Assembly (NCBI RefSeq): GCF_900143005.1
Contig: NZ_FRCS01000003.1
Coordinates: forward strand, 496,001-560,000
Length of the DNA: 64,000 bases
DNA from: Cryptosporangium aurantiacum
Lineage (GTDB): Bacteria; Actinomycetota; Actinomycetes; Mycobacteriales; Cryptosporangiaceae
Direction of reading: 5' to 3'
The notes under the pieces are model-generated. The model saw nothing but the letters and a program-made list of their open reading frames with translations. It was not told the origin of the DNA and did no database searches. Positions 43,043 through 52,141 of this stretch are shown here, one piece after another (position 1 is the first letter of the stretch; every line of letters starts with the position of its first letter). A program made the position numbers and the translations under genes.

Positions 43043-44307
43043 GCGAGGACCTGGGCACGTTCGCCGACGAGGTCCGGGTGTTCCTGGACGCCAACGCCGA
43101 GCGGCGGCCACCGGCCACGACGGTCGACTGGGGAGTCGGCGAGGACCGGATCGCGTACTTCAGCACGGATCCGCCGGACGTCGACGCGGCGAAGGTCGCC
43201 GCGGCGCGGGCCTGGCAGCGGCGCCGCTACGAGGCGGGTTTCGGCTGGATCAGCGGGCCGACCGAGCACGGCGGCCGCGGACTCTCGACGCTGCACGACC
43301 TGGTCTACGACGGCATCGAAGCCGACTACGACGTGCCGGACACCGGCGTGCTCGCCGTGATCGGGCTCGGCATGATCGGGCCGACGATCCTCGCGCACGC
43401 CGAACCGCACATCAAACAGCGCTACCTCCCGGCGATGTACTCCGGCGACGTGATCGCCTGCCAGCTGTTCAGCGAACCGGGCGCCGGGTCCGACCTGGCC
43501 AGCCTGACCACCCGCGCGGTCCGCGACGGTGACGAGTGGGTCCTCACCGGGCAGAAGGTCTGGACGTCGATCGCCCAGCACGCCGGAATCGGCATGGCGC
43601 TCTGCCGGACGAATCCGGACGCCCCCAAGCACCGTGGAATCACCGCCTTCCTGGTGGACATGGCCGCTCCCGGCGTCGAGGTCCGGCCGCTACGCCAGAT
43701 GACCGGCGGCGCCGACTTCAACGAGGTCTTCCTGACCGACGTCCGGGTGCCCGACGACCACCGGCTCGGCCCGGTCGACGGCGGCTGGCGCACCGCGCTC
43801 ACGACGCTGATGAACGAGCGCGCCACCGTCGGCGGAGAAGGTGTCGGACCGGCGGCCCGAGCCGTCTCGCTGCCGTTCCTCACCGCGCTGCTGGAGCAGA
43901 ACGGACGCCGCGGCGATCCGGCGGTCCGACGCGAACTCGCGCGGCTCTACGCCGACCAAGCCGCGACGGAGGCCCTCAACCGCCAGGCGATCGGGCGGGC
44001 GCAAGCCGGTGTACAGCCCGGCCCGGAGGCGTCGGTCTCGAAGCTGCTGTACGCGCAGAACCTCACCCGGGGCGCACGCCTGGCGGCCGAGGTGCTCGGG
44101 CCGAAGCTGATCGCCGACACCGGCGCCTGGGGCGCGTACTCCTGGACCGAGCTGCTGCTGTCCACACCGGCGCTGCGGATTCTCGGCGGAACCGAGGAGA
44201 TCATGAAGAACATCCTGGCCGAGCGCGTGCTCGGGCTGCCGAAGGAGCCGGGCATCGACAGTACGACGCCGTTCCGCGAGCTGCGCCGCTCGGGAGGGGC
44301 CCGATGA
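43039..44307 (+). CDS. Acyl-CoA dehydrogenase, larger subunit type
   Basis: A 422-aa acyl-CoA dehydrogenase, slightly long for the group because of an N-terminal insert (VDWGVGEDRIAYFSTDPPDV). It has CQLFSEPGAGSDLASL, VLTGQKVWTSIAQH, and ILGGTEEIMKNILAERVLGLPK. GTG 43039 overlaps the previous stop. It probably pairs with the 373-aa protein downstream, giving the second heteromeric enzyme of this operon. Confidence 0.9.
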   Translation: MSEDLGTFADEVRVFLDANAERRPPATTVDWGVGEDRIAYFSTDPPDVDAAKVAAARAWQRRRYEAGFGWISGPTEHGGRGLSTLHDLVYDGIEADYDVPDTGVLAVIGLGMIGPTILAHAEPHIKQRYLPAMYSGDVIACQLFSEPGAGSDLASLTTRAVRDGDEWVLTGQKVWTSIAQHAGIGMALCRTNPDAPKHRGITAFLVDMAAPGVEVRPLRQMTGGADFNEVFLTDVRVPDDHRLGPVDGGWRTALTTLMNERATVGGEGVGPAARAVSLPFLTALLEQNGRRGDPAVRRELARLYADQAATEALNRQAIGRAQAGVQPGPEASVSKLLYAQNLTRGARLAAEVLGPKLIADTGAWGAYSWTELLLSTPALRILGGTEEIMKNILAERVLGLPKEPGIDSTTPFRELRRSGGAR

Positions 44308-45425
44308 CCGCGCTGTCCACCGATCGCGTCCGCACGAGCGCCGCCGAGCGCGACGAACTCCGCGCCGCCGTCCGGAGCTACCTGGCCGAACGCAGCGACG
44401 AGCAGGTCGTGCGCCGGACCATCGACGCCGGTGTCTACGACCCGGCCGTCTGGTCCGGGCTCGCCACCGAGCTGGGCGTCGTCTCGCTGGCGTTACCGGC
44501 CGCCTACGGCGGCGACGGCTACAGCTTCGCCGAGCTCCACGTCGTGTTCGAGGAGCTCGGCAGGGCACTGACGCCGAGCCCGTTCCTCGCCACGGTCGTC
44601 CTCGCCGCGTCGGCGCTGCTGGCCTCCGAGGACGACGTCGCCTGCGCGGAGCACCTGCCGGCGATCGCGGCGGGTACCCGCACCGCGACGCTCGCGGTGA
44701 GCGAGAACTGGAGTCCGGACGGCATCGGGGTAGCGGCGGCGGACAGCAGCGGCTGGACGCTGACCGGCGCGCACGGCCTGGTGCTCGACGGCGCCACCGC
44801 CGACCTCCTGCTGGTCGTGGCCACGACGCCGGACGGTCCCTCGCTGTTCGCCGTTCCGGCGACCGCTCCGGGCCTGACCCGCACGCCGCTCGCCGTGCTG
44901 GACGGGACGCGTCCGCTGGCCCGCGTGGAGTTCGCACACGTCCCGGCGCGGCTGGTCGGCTCCGTCGGCGGCGCTACCGACGTCGTGGACCGGGTAGTCG
45001 ACCTGGCCACCACCGCGCTGGCGGCCGAGCAGGTCGGCGGCGCCCGCGCCTGCCTCGAGGCCAGTGCGTCCTACGCCCGCGAGCGGGTGCAGTTCGGCCG
45101 GGCGATCGGGTCGTTCCAGGCGGTGAAGCACAAGTGCGCCGACATGTTCACCCGGGTCCAGCTGGCCGATGCCGCCGCGACCGAGGCAGCGAACGTCGCC
45201 GCCGATGGCGCCGCCGCGCTCCGGACGGCCGCGGCGGTCGCCCACATCGTCTGCTCCGAGGCCTATCTGTTCGCCGCCGCGGAGAACATCCAGGTGCACG
45301 GCGGAATCGGGTTCACCTGGGAGCACCCGGCGCACCTGTACTACCGGCGCGCCACGGCATCCCAGTTGCTGTTCGGCGGCCCCGGGGTCTACTACGAGCG
45401 GCTGCTCCGGGCCACCGGGGTCTGA
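44304..45425 (+). CDS. Acyl-CoA dehydrogenase, small subunit type
   Basis: A 373-aa protein with the small-subunit markers RVQFGRAIGSFQAVKHKCAD and VHGGIGFTWEHPAHLYYRRA and a weak middle domain. ATG 44304 overlaps the preceding gene by four bases with GGGAGGGG upstream. It is the last gene of the plus-strand operon; the facing operon ends only 10 bp away and no clear terminator is visible between them. Confidence 0.9.
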   Translation: MTALSTDRVRTSAAERDELRAAVRSYLAERSDEQVVRRTIDAGVYDPAVWSGLATELGVVSLALPAAYGGDGYSFAELHVVFEELGRALTPSPFLATVVLAASALLASEDDVACAEHLPAIAAGTRTATLAVSENWSPDGIGVAAADSSGWTLTGAHGLVLDGATADLLLVVATTPDGPSLFAVPATAPGLTRTPLAVLDGTRPLARVEFAHVPARLVGSVGGATDVVDRVVDLATTALAAEQVGGARACLEASASYARERVQFGRAIGSFQAVKHKCADMFTRVQLADAAATEAANVAADGAAALRTAAAVAHIVCSEAYLFAAAENIQVHGGIGFTWEHPAHLYYRRATASQLLFGGPGVYYERLLRATGV

Positions 45426-45434
45426 GCGGCCTAC

Positions 45435-46565
45435 CTACCGCAGGGCGGCGATTGCGGCGGCACGCTCGACCCGGTCGAGACCGCGCAGGTCCGCGACGCC
45501 GTCCTCGGTGACCACCACGTCGACGTCGTGCCCCTGCGTGCTCACCGGGCCCGAGAGCGCGGACACGAACGCACTACGCCGGGACACCGCCACGATGCTG
45601 AGCCCGCCGACGGAGCGGGTGGCGGCGGCCGCGTAGTCCGGGTGGCCCCCGATGCCACCGATCGCGGCGCCGGGCACCGCTTCGACGTTGACCTGACCCT
45701 GGGCGTCGAGCTCGAGGGCGGTGTTGACCGCGACGAACGGATCACCGGACGACAGCCGACCGAGGTCGTGGGTGTGCTCAATGCGGTGCAGCAACGGCTT
45801 GCCATCGGCCCACTCGAACAGCTCCGCGCCGCCAGCGAGGTAGGTCGCGATCGGCGGTGCGAGGAGCAGCCCGCGCCGGTCGAGACCGACCACGGCGTCG
45901 GGCAGCAGACCGGACTCGACCCGGACGGGCGTGCGGACGGCGTCCAGCACGGCGAGGCCCAGCGCTCCCGGGCCGACCTGGAGCCGGGCGCCGGGCGGCA
46001 GCAGCCCGGCCACGCGTTCGGCGATCGCGCGGTGCTCGGGGCCGGGCGACGCCGTCGCGAGCGTCAGCGGCGGGTCCGAGGACTCCCCCACCAGCACCAG
46101 ACGGTCGGACGGCAGCGGCGGTCCGGCGTCCGCACGGGGGAACGGCGGCGCCACCACTCCGGCGACCAGTGCCCCGGCGTCCACCGCCGCCGGCTGCCAG
46201 GACACCTCGCTCCGGAAGCCGTACCCGCCGTCGGACCGCGGTACGACGGTCGCGAGCAGCACGTCCGGCCGGAGCGGCCCGGCCAGTAGTGCGGGTACCG
46301 CCGAGAGCCGTGCCGGGACCGCGTGCACCAGCCCTGCCTCGATCGGACGCCGCAACCCCCACCCCGACATCACCGTCCGCACGTCGGCGAACGCGGTCAG
46401 ATCCAGCTCCGGGTCGGCGACCGGCACCCAGCCGAGCAGCAACCGGATGTCGCCGACTTCCCGGGCCGCCACCGAGAGCTCCCGGGACGCCGAGCGTGGC
46501 GCGCCCAGGCCGTCTCCGATCGCGACCCGCATGCCTGGCCGCAGCAGGCGCCCCAACCTCGTCAT
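45435..46565 (-). CDS. Acetyl-CoA hydrolase/CoA-transferase-family protein
   Basis: A 376-aa protein of the acetyl-CoA hydrolase/4-hydroxybutyrate CoA-transferase family. The C-terminal half is the better conserved: AVNTALELDAQGQVN, then AIGGIGGHPDYAAAATRS and GGLSIVAVSRR, followed by VVVTEDGVADLRG. The N-terminal half is diverged (MTRLGRLLRPGMRVAIGDG). It would move CoA between acids or hydrolyse a CoA ester. It is the last gene of a nine-gene minus-strand operon, and its ATG overlaps the preceding acyl-CoA dehydrogenase stop. Confidence 0.82.
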   Translation of the reverse strand: MTRLGRLLRPGMRVAIGDGLGAPRSASRELSVAAREVGDIRLLLGWVPVADPELDLTAFADVRTVMSGWGLRRPIEAGLVHAVPARLSAVPALLAGPLRPDVLLATVVPRSDGGYGFRSEVSWQPAAVDAGALVAGVVAPPFPRADAGPPLPSDRLVLVGESSDPPLTLATASPGPEHRAIAERVAGLLPPGARLQVGPGALGLAVLDAVRTPVRVESGLLPDAVVGLDRRGLLLAPPIATYLAGGAELFEWADGKPLLHRIEHTHDLGRLSSGDPFVAVNTALELDAQGQVNVEAVPGAAIGGIGGHPDYAAAATRSVGGLSIVAVSRRSAFVSALSGPVSTQGHDVDVVVTEDGVADLRGLDRVERAAAIAALR

Positions 46566-47683
46566 GGCCGGTAAGGGTCGCGCGGAAGCCCGAGGATCCG
46601 TTCGGCCACGATGTTGCGCTGGATCTCGCTGGTCCCGCCGAGGATCGTCTGCGCGTGCCCGACCAGCATCCGGTGGACGAGCGGCTCCTCGTCCTCCGAC
46701 CACAGCGCGTCCAGCCCGAGCGCCTCGATCCCGGCGTCGCCGATGTCCCGCTGGGTCTCCGAGCTGAGCAGCTTGAGCACCGAGAACGCGGGGGCGCCCG
46801 GCTCGGCGCCCTCGGCGATCGCGCGCTCCCAGGTGGCGCGCAGCAACCACACCCGGATCCAGAGATCGGTGACCCGGTCGCGCAGGTGCTCGTCGAACCG
46901 GCCCCGCACGGCGGCCGCGTCGACCAGGTCGTCCAGTGCCCGGAACATCGAGACCGCGTTGGCCCCCAGCGACAGACGTTCCCGCCCGAGCGTGGCCGTA
47001 GCGACCGCCCAGCCGCCGCCCTCGACGCCGACCAGCGCCTCCGCAGGCAGCGCCACACCGGTGAGGAACACCTCGTTGAACTTGCTCTCGCCGTCCATCT
47101 GGAGCAGCGGACGGACGATCACGCCCGGCGCGGTCATGGGCACCACGAACACCGACAGACCCGCGTAGCCCGGACCGCCGGTGCGAGCCAGTAGCAGCCC
47201 GTACTCCGCGTCCGCGCCGCCGCTCGTCCAGACCTTCTGCCCGTCGACCACCCAGCCGTCGTCCACGCGCACGGCCCGCGTGCGCACGGCGGCGAGATCG
47301 GACCCGGCGTCCGGTTCGCTGAACAGCTGACACCAGAGGTCGTCGCCGGTCCGGATCGGGGGCAGATACCGCTCCTGCTGCGCGGCCGTCCCGTAGGTCA
47401 TCAGCACCGGGCCGACGAGGTCGGGGCCGACGATGTTCAACTGCCGGGGGACGCCGGCCCGCGCCGTCTCCTCGGCGAACGCCGCTTGCTCGGCCACCGT
47501 GGCATCCCGGCCACCCCAGCGGGCCGGCCAGTGCAGGCAGGCGTACCCGGCGTCGGCGAGGATCCGCTGCCAGGCCCGTCCGGCGGGAACGTCGTCGACC
47601 GTGGGGGTCGGCCCGTAGTCGTGCAGGCCGTCCGGGCGCGGCGTGGTCGCCAGCCACGCCCGGACGTCGTCCCGGAAACTCAT
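46562..47683 (-). CDS. Acyl-CoA dehydrogenase, larger subunit type
   Basis: A 373-aa acyl-CoA dehydrogenase with CQLFSEPDAGSDLAAV, VVDGQKVWTSGG, and ILGGTSEIQRNIVAERILGLPR. The IYEGT-type Glu is absent, as in the other large-type members here. ATG 47683 overlaps the thiolase stop (ATGA). Its small-subunit partner is probably the 372-aa protein at 49264, separated from it by the thiolase and DUF35 genes. Confidence 0.9.
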   Translation of the reverse strand: MSFRDDVRAWLATTPRPDGLHDYGPTPTVDDVPAGRAWQRILADAGYACLHWPARWGGRDATVAEQAAFAEETARAGVPRQLNIVGPDLVGPVLMTYGTAAQQERYLPPIRTGDDLWCQLFSEPDAGSDLAAVRTRAVRVDDGWVVDGQKVWTSGGADAEYGLLLARTGGPGYAGLSVFVVPMTAPGVIVRPLLQMDGESKFNEVFLTGVALPAEALVGVEGGGWAVATATLGRERLSLGANAVSMFRALDDLVDAAAVRGRFDEHLRDRVTDLWIRVWLLRATWERAIAEGAEPGAPAFSVLKLLSSETQRDIGDAGIEALGLDALWSEDEEPLVHRMLVGHAQTILGGTSEIQRNIVAERILGLPRDPYRP

Positions 47684-48828
47684 GTGGACAGGATCGTGAC
47701 AGCGGCAGTGCCCGGTGCGCCGTAGAGCTGGGCGTACCCGACCCGGGCGCCCGGCACCTGCCGGTCGCCGGCACGTCCCCGTAATTGGTTGACCAGCTCG
47801 TAGATCTGCCGCAGCCCGGACGCGCCGACCGGTTCGCCGTTGGCCAGCAGGCCGCCGTCGGTGTTGATCGGCAGGCGCCCACCGATCTCGGTCTCGCCGG
47901 CCGCCACGAGCGCGACCTGCTCTCCGTCCGCACAGAAGCCGTTCTCGGCCATGTGGATGACCTCGGATCCAGCGTCGGTGTCCTGCAGTTGGATCACGTC
48001 GACGTCCTCGGGGCCGAGACCGGCTTGCTCGTACGCCTCCCGCGAGGCATCCACGGTGACGCTGGGCGCGGCCGTGAGCGGCAGGGACGGGGTGAGCAGT
48101 TCGAACGCGCCCTCCCGGCGGGAGCGTAGCGTGCTTGCCCGCAGATAGACCGGCTGGGCGGTGTAGCGGTGGGCATCCTCGGCGCGGCACAGGATCGCCG
48201 CGGCCGCCCCTTCGTCCGGCCCGCAGTACATGTACTGGGTCAGCGGGTAGTTGAGCACCGGGGAGGCCAGCACCTCCTCCACCGAGATCGGCTTGCGTCG
48301 CCACGCGTTCGGGTTCCGCGCGCCGTTGCCGAACGCCTTGGCCGCGACCTGCGCCAGCGTTTCGACCGGGATGCCGTGGTCGTGCAGGTACCGGTTGGCC
48401 TTCATGCCGAAGAAGTGGGTGGTGAGGAACAGCCCGGCCTCGCCGTACCAGTCCGGCAGGCCGGAGACCGACGGATGGTCGGAGAACGCGCCACGCGGGT
48501 GTTTGTCCAGGCCGATCGCGATCGCGACGTCGGCGTCGCCCAGCCGGATCGCGTTGGCGGCCATCGCCAGCGACGTCGCACCGGTCGCGCAGCCGGTGAA
48601 CACCGCGCGGCCGGGCACTCCGGTGAGCCCCAGCAGCCCGACGATCGCCTCCGGGTTCTTCACCTCCATGCTGCCCGCGTAGAGGGCCTGGATCGCCGAC
48701 CACTCGATCCCGGCGTCTCCGAGAGCTTCGACGACCGCGTCCTCGCCCATCTGTAAGGCGGACTTGCCGGGGTAGCGGCCGAACGGGTGCAGCCCGACGC
48801 CGATGATCGCGACGTCACTCGGTGCCAT
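47680..48828 (-). CDS. SCP-x-type thiolase-fold protein with Cys but altered His motifs
   Basis: A 382-aa thiolase-fold protein. The nucleophile region keeps Cys (FTGCATGATSLA), but the HDCFT region reads QLQDTDAGSE and the GHP motif reads ANGEPVGASG, with Glu for His. Normal Claisen cleavage is therefore doubtful; it may act with its DUF35 partner in another carbon-carbon reaction or only in binding. ATG 48828 is chosen because the fold begins MAPSDVAIIGVG. It overlaps the DUF35 gene by 14 bp, a sign of tight coupling. Confidence 0.85.
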   Translation of the reverse strand: MAPSDVAIIGVGLHPFGRYPGKSALQMGEDAVVEALGDAGIEWSAIQALYAGSMEVKNPEAIVGLLGLTGVPGRAVFTGCATGATSLAMAANAIRLGDADVAIAIGLDKHPRGAFSDHPSVSGLPDWYGEAGLFLTTHFFGMKANRYLHDHGIPVETLAQVAAKAFGNGARNPNAWRRKPISVEEVLASPVLNYPLTQYMYCGPDEGAAAAILCRAEDAHRYTAQPVYLRASTLRSRREGAFELLTPSLPLTAAPSVTVDASREAYEQAGLGPEDVDVIQLQDTDAGSEVIHMAENGFCADGEQVALVAAGETEIGGRLPINTDGGLLANGEPVGASGLRQIYELVNQLRGRAGDRQVPGARVGYAQLYGAPGTAAVTILST

Positions 48829-49264
48829 CAGATGCCTCCTCGACCGGGGCGAACGCGTAGAGAACGGTCTGGTTGCCGGTGGCATCGGTGCCGAACGGCA
48901 CGATCCGCAGTTCCATCTCCTGGCCGATCCGCAGCTTGGCCGGGTCCGGCTCGGTCAGCCGGGCCTCCACCCGCAGCGCACCGGGTAGTTCGACGTAACC
49001 CACCGCGAACGGCTCGAAGGAGTCCGCGTCGTCGTCTCCGGCGTAGGGCGGGGACGGTGGCCGGAAGCGCTGGGTGGTGAACGTCCACAGCGTTCCCCGG
49101 CGCGGGAGTTCGACCTTCTCCAGCTCCTCGCGGACGCCACCGACCAGCTTGTACGGACGGTACGGAAAGACCAGCGTGCCGTCCGAGGCCAGGCCGCCGA
49201 GCAGCGCGGGGTCCTCGGAGGGCCAGGTGAAGAGGCCCTCAGCGAGGGGTACCTGGTCAGTCAT
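48815..49264 (-). CDS. DUF35 OB-fold protein without zinc-ribbon cysteines
   Basis: A 149-aa DUF35 protein. The usual zinc ribbon (CxxC...CxxC before the OB-fold) is present in outline (LLGGLASDGTLVFPYRP) but contains no Cys. The OB-fold follows (GTLWTFTTQRFRPPSPP, FAVGYVELPGALRVEARL). It is the likely partner of the thiolase-fold protein encoded by the overlapping next gene, whose catalytic His residues are also lost. ATG 49264 overlaps the acyl-CoA dehydrogenase stop by one base. Confidence 0.82.
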   Translation of the reverse strand: MTDQVPLAEGLFTWPSEDPALLGGLASDGTLVFPYRPYKLVGGVREELEKVELPRRGTLWTFTTQRFRPPSPPYAGDDDADSFEPFAVGYVELPGALRVEARLTEPDPAKLRIGQEMELRIVPFGTDATGNQTVLYAFAPVEEASDGTE

Positions 49265-50382
49265 CAGGAACGTCCTTCCCGGATCGACGCGAGGTCGGCG
49301 ACGAGCCGACGATGCTGATGGGGGGTGCCGAAGAGGACCGCAGAGCCCCGGGACCGCTTCACGTACAGGTGGGCCGAGTGCTCCCAGGTGTAACCGAGGC
49401 CGCCGGCGATCTGGACGAAACCCGACGCGCAGGTGGTGTACGCGTCCGCGCAGACCGCCGCCGCCACCGCGGACACGAGGTGCAGCTCTTCCGTCCCGAC
49501 CGCGCGGACAGCGGCCCACGCCGCCGAGCGAGCCGTCTCGACCGCGACGAGCATGTCCGCACAGCGGTGCTTGACCGCCTGGAACGATCCGATCGGCCGG
49601 GCGAACTGGACCCGGGTCCGCGCGTGCTCGACCGCGAGCTCCAGCACCCGGGCCGCGCCGCCGACCTGTTCGCAGGCGAGTGCCACCCGGCCGTGTGCGA
49701 GCGCTAGGCCGACTACGCCGCCGGCGGCGCCGACCGTTCCCACCGGTACCGCGGGGGCTCCCCGGAACTCCAGGTGCGCGAACCGGCGGGTGTGGTCGGA
49801 CGTGGTGGTCGCGGTCCGCTGCACGCCGGGGTGGGCGGGGTCGACCGCGAACAGCGTCGGCCCGCCGTCGGTCACGGCTACCACCAGGAGCAGGTGGGCG
49901 GTCGCTCCGTCGAGGACGTGCGCGGCGACGCCGGTGACCTCCCACTCCGGTCCCGCGCCGGTCGCGGTGAGCGCTTCACCGCCGGTGGTCCACCGCGCCG
50001 CCTGCTCGGGCAGCGCGACGGTCGCGGTCCGCTCACCGGACGCCAGCCCCGGCAACCACCGATCGATCGCCGACCGGTCACCGGCAGCCAGGAGCGCGGG
50101 TATCGCCAACCCGACGGTCGAGAGATAGGGCACGCAGGCCAGGGCTCGTCCGAGTTCTTCGAAGACCACGCCCTGCTCCACCCAGCCGGCGCCCGCCCCT
50201 CCCTGCTCCTCCGGGACGGCGAGGCCGGGAAGTCCCATCCCGGCCAGGCCGGCCAGGAGCTCCGGGTCGAACCCGGTGTCGGTCGCCATCACGGCGCGGA
50301 CCGTCGCCTCCGGCGACTCCTTCTCCAGTAACCCGCGGACGACGGTTCGCAGCTCGCGCTGCTCCGCGGTGAGCCCGCTCAT
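49264..50382 (-). CDS. Acyl-CoA dehydrogenase, small subunit type
   Basis: A 372-aa protein with RVQFARPIGSFQAVKHRCAD and QIAGGLGYTWEHSAHLYVKRS, the small-subunit markers, and a weak middle domain. The ATG start at 50382 overlaps the VOC gene stop by four bases. The probable partner is the large-type subunit at 46562. Confidence 0.9.
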   Translation of the reverse strand: MSGLTAEQRELRTVVRGLLEKESPEATVRAVMATDTGFDPELLAGLAGMGLPGLAVPEEQGGAGAGWVEQGVVFEELGRALACVPYLSTVGLAIPALLAAGDRSAIDRWLPGLASGERTATVALPEQAARWTTGGEALTATGAGPEWEVTGVAAHVLDGATAHLLLVVAVTDGGPTLFAVDPAHPGVQRTATTTSDHTRRFAHLEFRGAPAVPVGTVGAAGGVVGLALAHGRVALACEQVGGAARVLELAVEHARTRVQFARPIGSFQAVKHRCADMLVAVETARSAAWAAVRAVGTEELHLVSAVAAAVCADAYTTCASGFVQIAGGLGYTWEHSAHLYVKRSRGSAVLFGTPHQHRRLVADLASIREGRS

Positions 50383-51281
50383 ACCGGCGACGCCGGACGT
50401 CGTACCGCGGATCGTGGACGCTCGACGAACTCGACGACCGTCCCGTCCGGGTCAGCCAGGAACAGGACCGTGAAACCGCCGGTCGGCGTGTCCGGCATCG
50501 GGATGAACACCGGATCCGGCACCGCACCGCGCGCCGCGAGCAGCGCGTGAGCCGCGGTCACGTCTTCGACGGCGAGCGCGAGTCGATAGAGGCCCTGGGA
50601 GTTGGCCGCCCGTGCGGTCCCGGTCGGCGCGGGCCGCTCGGTCAGCTCCAGCGAGAACGTCGGATCCTCCGGCAGCACCAGCGCCGCGGTGGCGCGGGCC
50701 CGCGCCCGGACCTCGAAGCCGACGCCCCGATACCACCGGATCGTGCGTTCCAGGTCGGCGCAGGCGAGGCGGGTGTACGCGAGGGCGGCGCCGTCCGTGT
50801 CACTGGTTCCCCCGGCGGGGATCGCCACGACCTCGACGGGAACGCCGTCCGGGTCGACGAGGCGCACGGCCGACCGGGCGACGCCCTGTACCCGCACCGG
50901 CGCGATCTCCTCGGCGGTGTGGCCGAGGGCTTGCAGGCGGGCCACGGTGGCCGGGAGCGCGTCGACGCGGAACCCGAGCGCGACGAACCCCCGCTCGACC
51001 GGGCCGGCCATCGCCGTGGCCGGCCGTTCCCAGCCGACCAGCTCCAGCGCCGGGGCAGCCCGCGGTCCGCGGTGGTCGTAGAGGAAGACGGTCGTGCTGG
51101 CGGTGTCGGTGCCGAGCCCCATCGGTGTGGCGTCGGTGCTGGTGCTCACCGAGCGCATCCGGGCCAGCAGGCCGAGGGCCTCGGTGTAGAAGGCCTCGGC
51201 TGCCGGTAGGTCGACGGTGTTGAGGTTGCAGTGCAGCGCGGCGTGCGCCAGCACCGCCCGCGTATCGGTCAGAACGCTCAC
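50379..51281 (-). CDS. Two-domain VOC (glyoxalase/extradiol-fold) protein
   Basis: A 300-aa protein with two vicinal-oxygen-chelate domains, at about residues 12-150 (HCNLNTVDLPAAEAFYTEALG, ending LVDPDGVPVEVVAI) and about 160-290 (YTRLACADLERTIRWYRGVGF, ending LADPDGTVVEFVERP). This layout is shared by type I extradiol dioxygenases, methylmalonyl-CoA epimerase relatives and resistance proteins. The second half of the domains keeps the metal-type Glu near each end, but not all dioxygenase ligands are clear, so no reaction is assigned. GTG 51281 overlaps the SDR stop. Confidence 0.8.
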   Translation of the reverse strand: MSVLTDTRAVLAHAALHCNLNTVDLPAAEAFYTEALGLLARMRSVSTSTDATPMGLGTDTASTTVFLYDHRGPRAAPALELVGWERPATAMAGPVERGFVALGFRVDALPATVARLQALGHTAEEIAPVRVQGVARSAVRLVDPDGVPVEVVAIPAGGTSDTDGAALAYTRLACADLERTIRWYRGVGFEVRARARATAALVLPEDPTFSLELTERPAPTGTARAANSQGLYRLALAVEDVTAAHALLAARGAVPDPVFIPMPDTPTGGFTVLFLADPDGTVVEFVERPRSAVRRPASPV

Positions 51282-52141
51282 GGGGCGACCTTCGCTGTCC
51301 CGGTTGCCGCAGCGGGCAGGAAGAAGCTCGGTTGCAACGCGCGCTCGTCCGGACCCAGGAGGTACCGGGACAGGTCCACGCCCTCGGCACGGAGTACGTC
51401 CTCGTCGGTGACCAGCTGTCCGGTGTATCGCCGCGGATCGCGGCGGACGATCGCCAGAGCCGCGTCGGCCATCACGTCGACCCGGCGGGCCCGCAGACTC
51501 GCTGTCTCCTCGCCGAGGATCGCCCGGATGCCCTCGGTGGCCACGGCCGTGCTCGGCCAGAGCGAGTTCGCCGCGATACCGGCGTCGGCCAGCTCCGCCG
51601 CGAGGCCGAGCGTCATCAGGCTCACCGCGTATTTCGAGGCGGTGTAAGCCAGGTGCGCGCCGGTCCACCGCGGGTCGAGCGTGAGCGGCGGTGAGATCGA
51701 CAGGATGTGCGCGGCCGGGGACTTCTCCAGATGCGGGAGGGCCGCCCGGCTGACCAGGAAGCTGCCGCGGGCGTTGACCGCGTGCAGTAGGTCGTAGCGC
51801 CGCATCGTGATCCGCCGGGTCGGTGTGGTGTCGAACGCGGCGGCGTTGTTCACCACCAGATCGAGGCCGCCGAATGTCGTCACGGTCTGCTCCACCGCCC
51901 GTTCGACGTCCGCGTCGGAGCGGAGGTCACCGGCCACCGCGAGCGCCCGACCGCCTGCCGTGCGGATCTCCGTCGCGACGGTGTGGACGGTGCCGGCGAT
52001 CCGGGGCTTCGGCTCGGAGGTCGTGGCCAGGATCGTCACCGCCGCGCCCTCCGCGGCGAAGCGGCGGGCGATCGCCGCGCCGATGCCCCGGCTGGCGCCG
52101 GTGACCAGGGCGGTGCGGCCGGCCAGCGCACCGTCGGTCAC
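51278..52141 (-). CDS. HSDL2-like short-chain dehydrogenase
   Basis: A 287-aa SDR strongly like the dehydrogenase part of hydroxysteroid dehydrogenase-like protein 2. It shows GASRGIGAAIARRFAAEGA, ATTSEPKPRIAGTVHT, AHILSISPPLTLDPRW with catalytic Ser, YTASK catalytic pair, and the end PDERALQPSFFLP. The SCP2 lipid-binding domain of animal HSDL2 is absent, as in bacterial members. GTG 52141 overlaps the previous stop. It probably acts as a 3-hydroxyacyl-CoA or sterol-type alcohol dehydrogenase in the operon. Confidence 0.9.
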   Translation of the reverse strand: MTDGALAGRTALVTGASRGIGAAIARRFAAEGAAVTILATTSEPKPRIAGTVHTVATEIRTAGGRALAVAGDLRSDADVERAVEQTVTTFGGLDLVVNNAAAFDTTPTRRITMRRYDLLHAVNARGSFLVSRAALPHLEKSPAAHILSISPPLTLDPRWTGAHLAYTASKYAVSLMTLGLAAELADAGIAANSLWPSTAVATEGIRAILGEETASLRARRVDVMADAALAIVRRDPRRYTGQLVTDEDVLRAEGVDLSRYLLGPDERALQPSFFLPAAATGTAKVAP

